A stretch of 64,000 bases of DNA from contig JACPUV010000007.1 in the NCBI GenBank assembly GCA_016192105.1, positions 124,001-188,000 on the forward strand, in the 5' to 3' direction. Positions 63,197 to 64,000 of this stretch are shown here, piece by piece; positions within the stretch are counted from its first letter, which is position 1, and each line of letters opens with the position of its first letter. The notes beneath the pieces were generated by a model, which worked only from the letters and a program-made list of their open reading frames with translations, was not told where the DNA came from and searched no databases. This stretch comes from Sphingobacteriales bacterium. Lineage in GTDB: Bacteria; Bacteroidota; Bacteroidia; Chitinophagales; Chitinophagaceae. The translations under genes were made by a program, and so were the position numbers.

Positions 63197-63223
63197 CAGG
63201 CTGCGGTAAAGTTGCGGGTAAAA

Positions 63224-64000
63224 TCATTTTATGAGTACAGCCGCCACGGTACTGTTACTGGTTTCATCCACCAGGATCGCGGATCCGTATTCGCTGAGCT
63301 TTTCATAACTGTCATAGACCAGTGGAGCGGCCGTTTTAAGGGTGGCTTTCACCACTTCGTTGAGCTTCACATTTCCTTCCACCGGTTGTTGCTGCAGGGT
63401 ATTCACATCAATTTTATACTCCACCTGTTTCACGATGGCCCTCACTACCCGGCTGTTGTGCTGTAACAGGTACTTGTTGCCGGTCAGCAGGGGTTTATCA
63501 TCCATCCAGCAGAGCAACACTTCCAGTTCATTGCTTACCTGTGGCCGGTTATCCGATTTTACAATCGTATCGCCCCGGCTGATATCAATATCATCTGCCA
63601 GTTGCAGGACAGCACTCTGGGGAGCAAATACTTCCCCTGTTTCCTCTCCCGCGATCTCTACGGATGCGATCGTGCTGTCAATTCCCTGGGGCAGCACGGT
63701 CACTTTGTCCCCTTTTTTATAAATACCACTGATAACCTTACCGGCATAACCGCGGTAGTCATGCAGTTCCTCCGTCTGCGGGCGTATGACAAACTGTACC
63801 TGGAAACGGGCATCCGTGAGATTTACGTCGTCATCCAATTGCACTTCTTCCAGGAAATCCAGCAGGGGCTTTCCGGTGTACCAGGCAATGCGCTCCGATT
63901 TGTCCACGATATTATCTCCATCCAGGGCGCTCATCGGGATATAGGTGATATTCTTTAATCCCAGTTGCGCCGCCACCTGGTTATAATCGATCACAATATC
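63224..64000 (-). CDS. cysN: Sulfate adenylyltransferase subunit 1 (partial, N-terminus outside window)
   Basis: At least 256 C-terminal residues; the frame runs off the right edge, and the internal Met at 63994 is not the start. MIDYNQVAAQLGLKNITYIPMSALDGDNIV is the end of the GTPase domain with the SALxG (G5-like) motif, FQVQFVIRPQTEELHDYRGYAGKVISGIYKKGD starts beta-barrel domain 2, and domain 3 follows. With CysD it activates sulfate to APS, driven by GTP hydrolysis. Confidence 0.95.
   Translation of the reverse strand, partial: DIVIDYNQVAAQLGLKNITYIPMSALDGDNIVDKSERIAWYTGKPLLDFLEEVQLDDDVNLTDARFQVQFVIRPQTEELHDYRGYAGKVISGIYKKGDKVTVLPQGIDSTIASVEIAGEETGEVFAPQSAVLQLADDIDISRGDTIVKSDNRPQVSNELEVLLCWMDDKPLLTGNKYLLQHNSRVVRAIVKQVEYKIDVNTLQQQPVEGNVKLNEVVKATLKTAAPLVYDSYEKLSEYGSAILVDETSNSTVAAVLIK

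Overview
The window looks like a chromosome segment of a Bacteroidota bacterium, most likely Chitinophagaceae. I infer this from TonB, ExbB and ExbD genes with Bacteroidota-style features, a complete 14-subunit nuo operon with a short NuoG, CarboxypepD_reg/TonB-dependent receptor architecture, and promoters of the TTTG-N20-TAnnTTTG type. The core is moderately GC-rich and carries many dispersed intergenic repeats.

Layout. 1-3621: tail of a membrane protein, a duplicated and repeat-rich intergenic stretch, and a large FAD/Fe-S dehydrogenase. 3736-11198: a strikingly AT-rich, tightly packed minus-strand operon that I read as an acquired anti-phage island. 11199-13889: repeat-rich spacer, two small secreted-protein genes and a Fic-type 'mobile mystery protein B' relic. 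14005-20272: mnmE, a TonB-ExbD-ExbD-ExbB energy-transduction set and a MacB-like permease. 20347-35287: nuoA to nuoN on the minus strand, with two unrelated small genes (a secreted NTF2-like protein and a four-helix-bundle protein) lodged between nuoE/F and nuoF/G. 35417-39334: TPR protein, phosphate-binding-protein-like lipoprotein, small membrane protein and a second TonB. 39502-50212: housekeeping genes (LMW phosphatase, hisS, thiolase, rlmN, two pseudouridine synthases, a MetZ-type enzyme, a probable tRNA-Cys). 50282-64000: secreted and oxidoreductase genes, then a sulfur-assimilation block (TonB receptor, siroheme-synthase/TSUP fusion, sulfite reductase with a HEPN tail, cobA, cysN).

The most interesting part is the island. 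In transcription order it encodes a TGT-like protein, an OGG-like DNA glycosylase, a QueC-like protein, a small ThsB-like TIR protein that begins MGGGGS, a second TIR-like protein, an alpha/beta hydrolase with a TPR-like tail, a TIR protein, and a KGGVGR-type ATPase fused to a TIR domain. The TGT/OGG/QueC trio is the ancillary set that defines type IV CBASS (Cap10/Cap11/Cap9), but no CD-NTase is present. The place next to the QueC-like gene is taken by the glycine-leading TIR protein. My hypothesis is that a deazapurine-protein conjugation module has been re-used on a TIR signalling enzyme. The last gene is interrupted in its TIR domain by a (CT)7 tract; one more repeat unit would restore a single 652-residue protein, which suggests phase variation or a sequencing slip.

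A second original observation is a shared palindrome, CTAY-N7-RTAG, at promoters or upstream regions of the sulfur genes. It overlaps the -33 box of the TonB receptor promoter and the start-site region of the sulfite reductase promoter, and it also occurs upstream of two neighbouring units. This predicts a local sulfur regulon.
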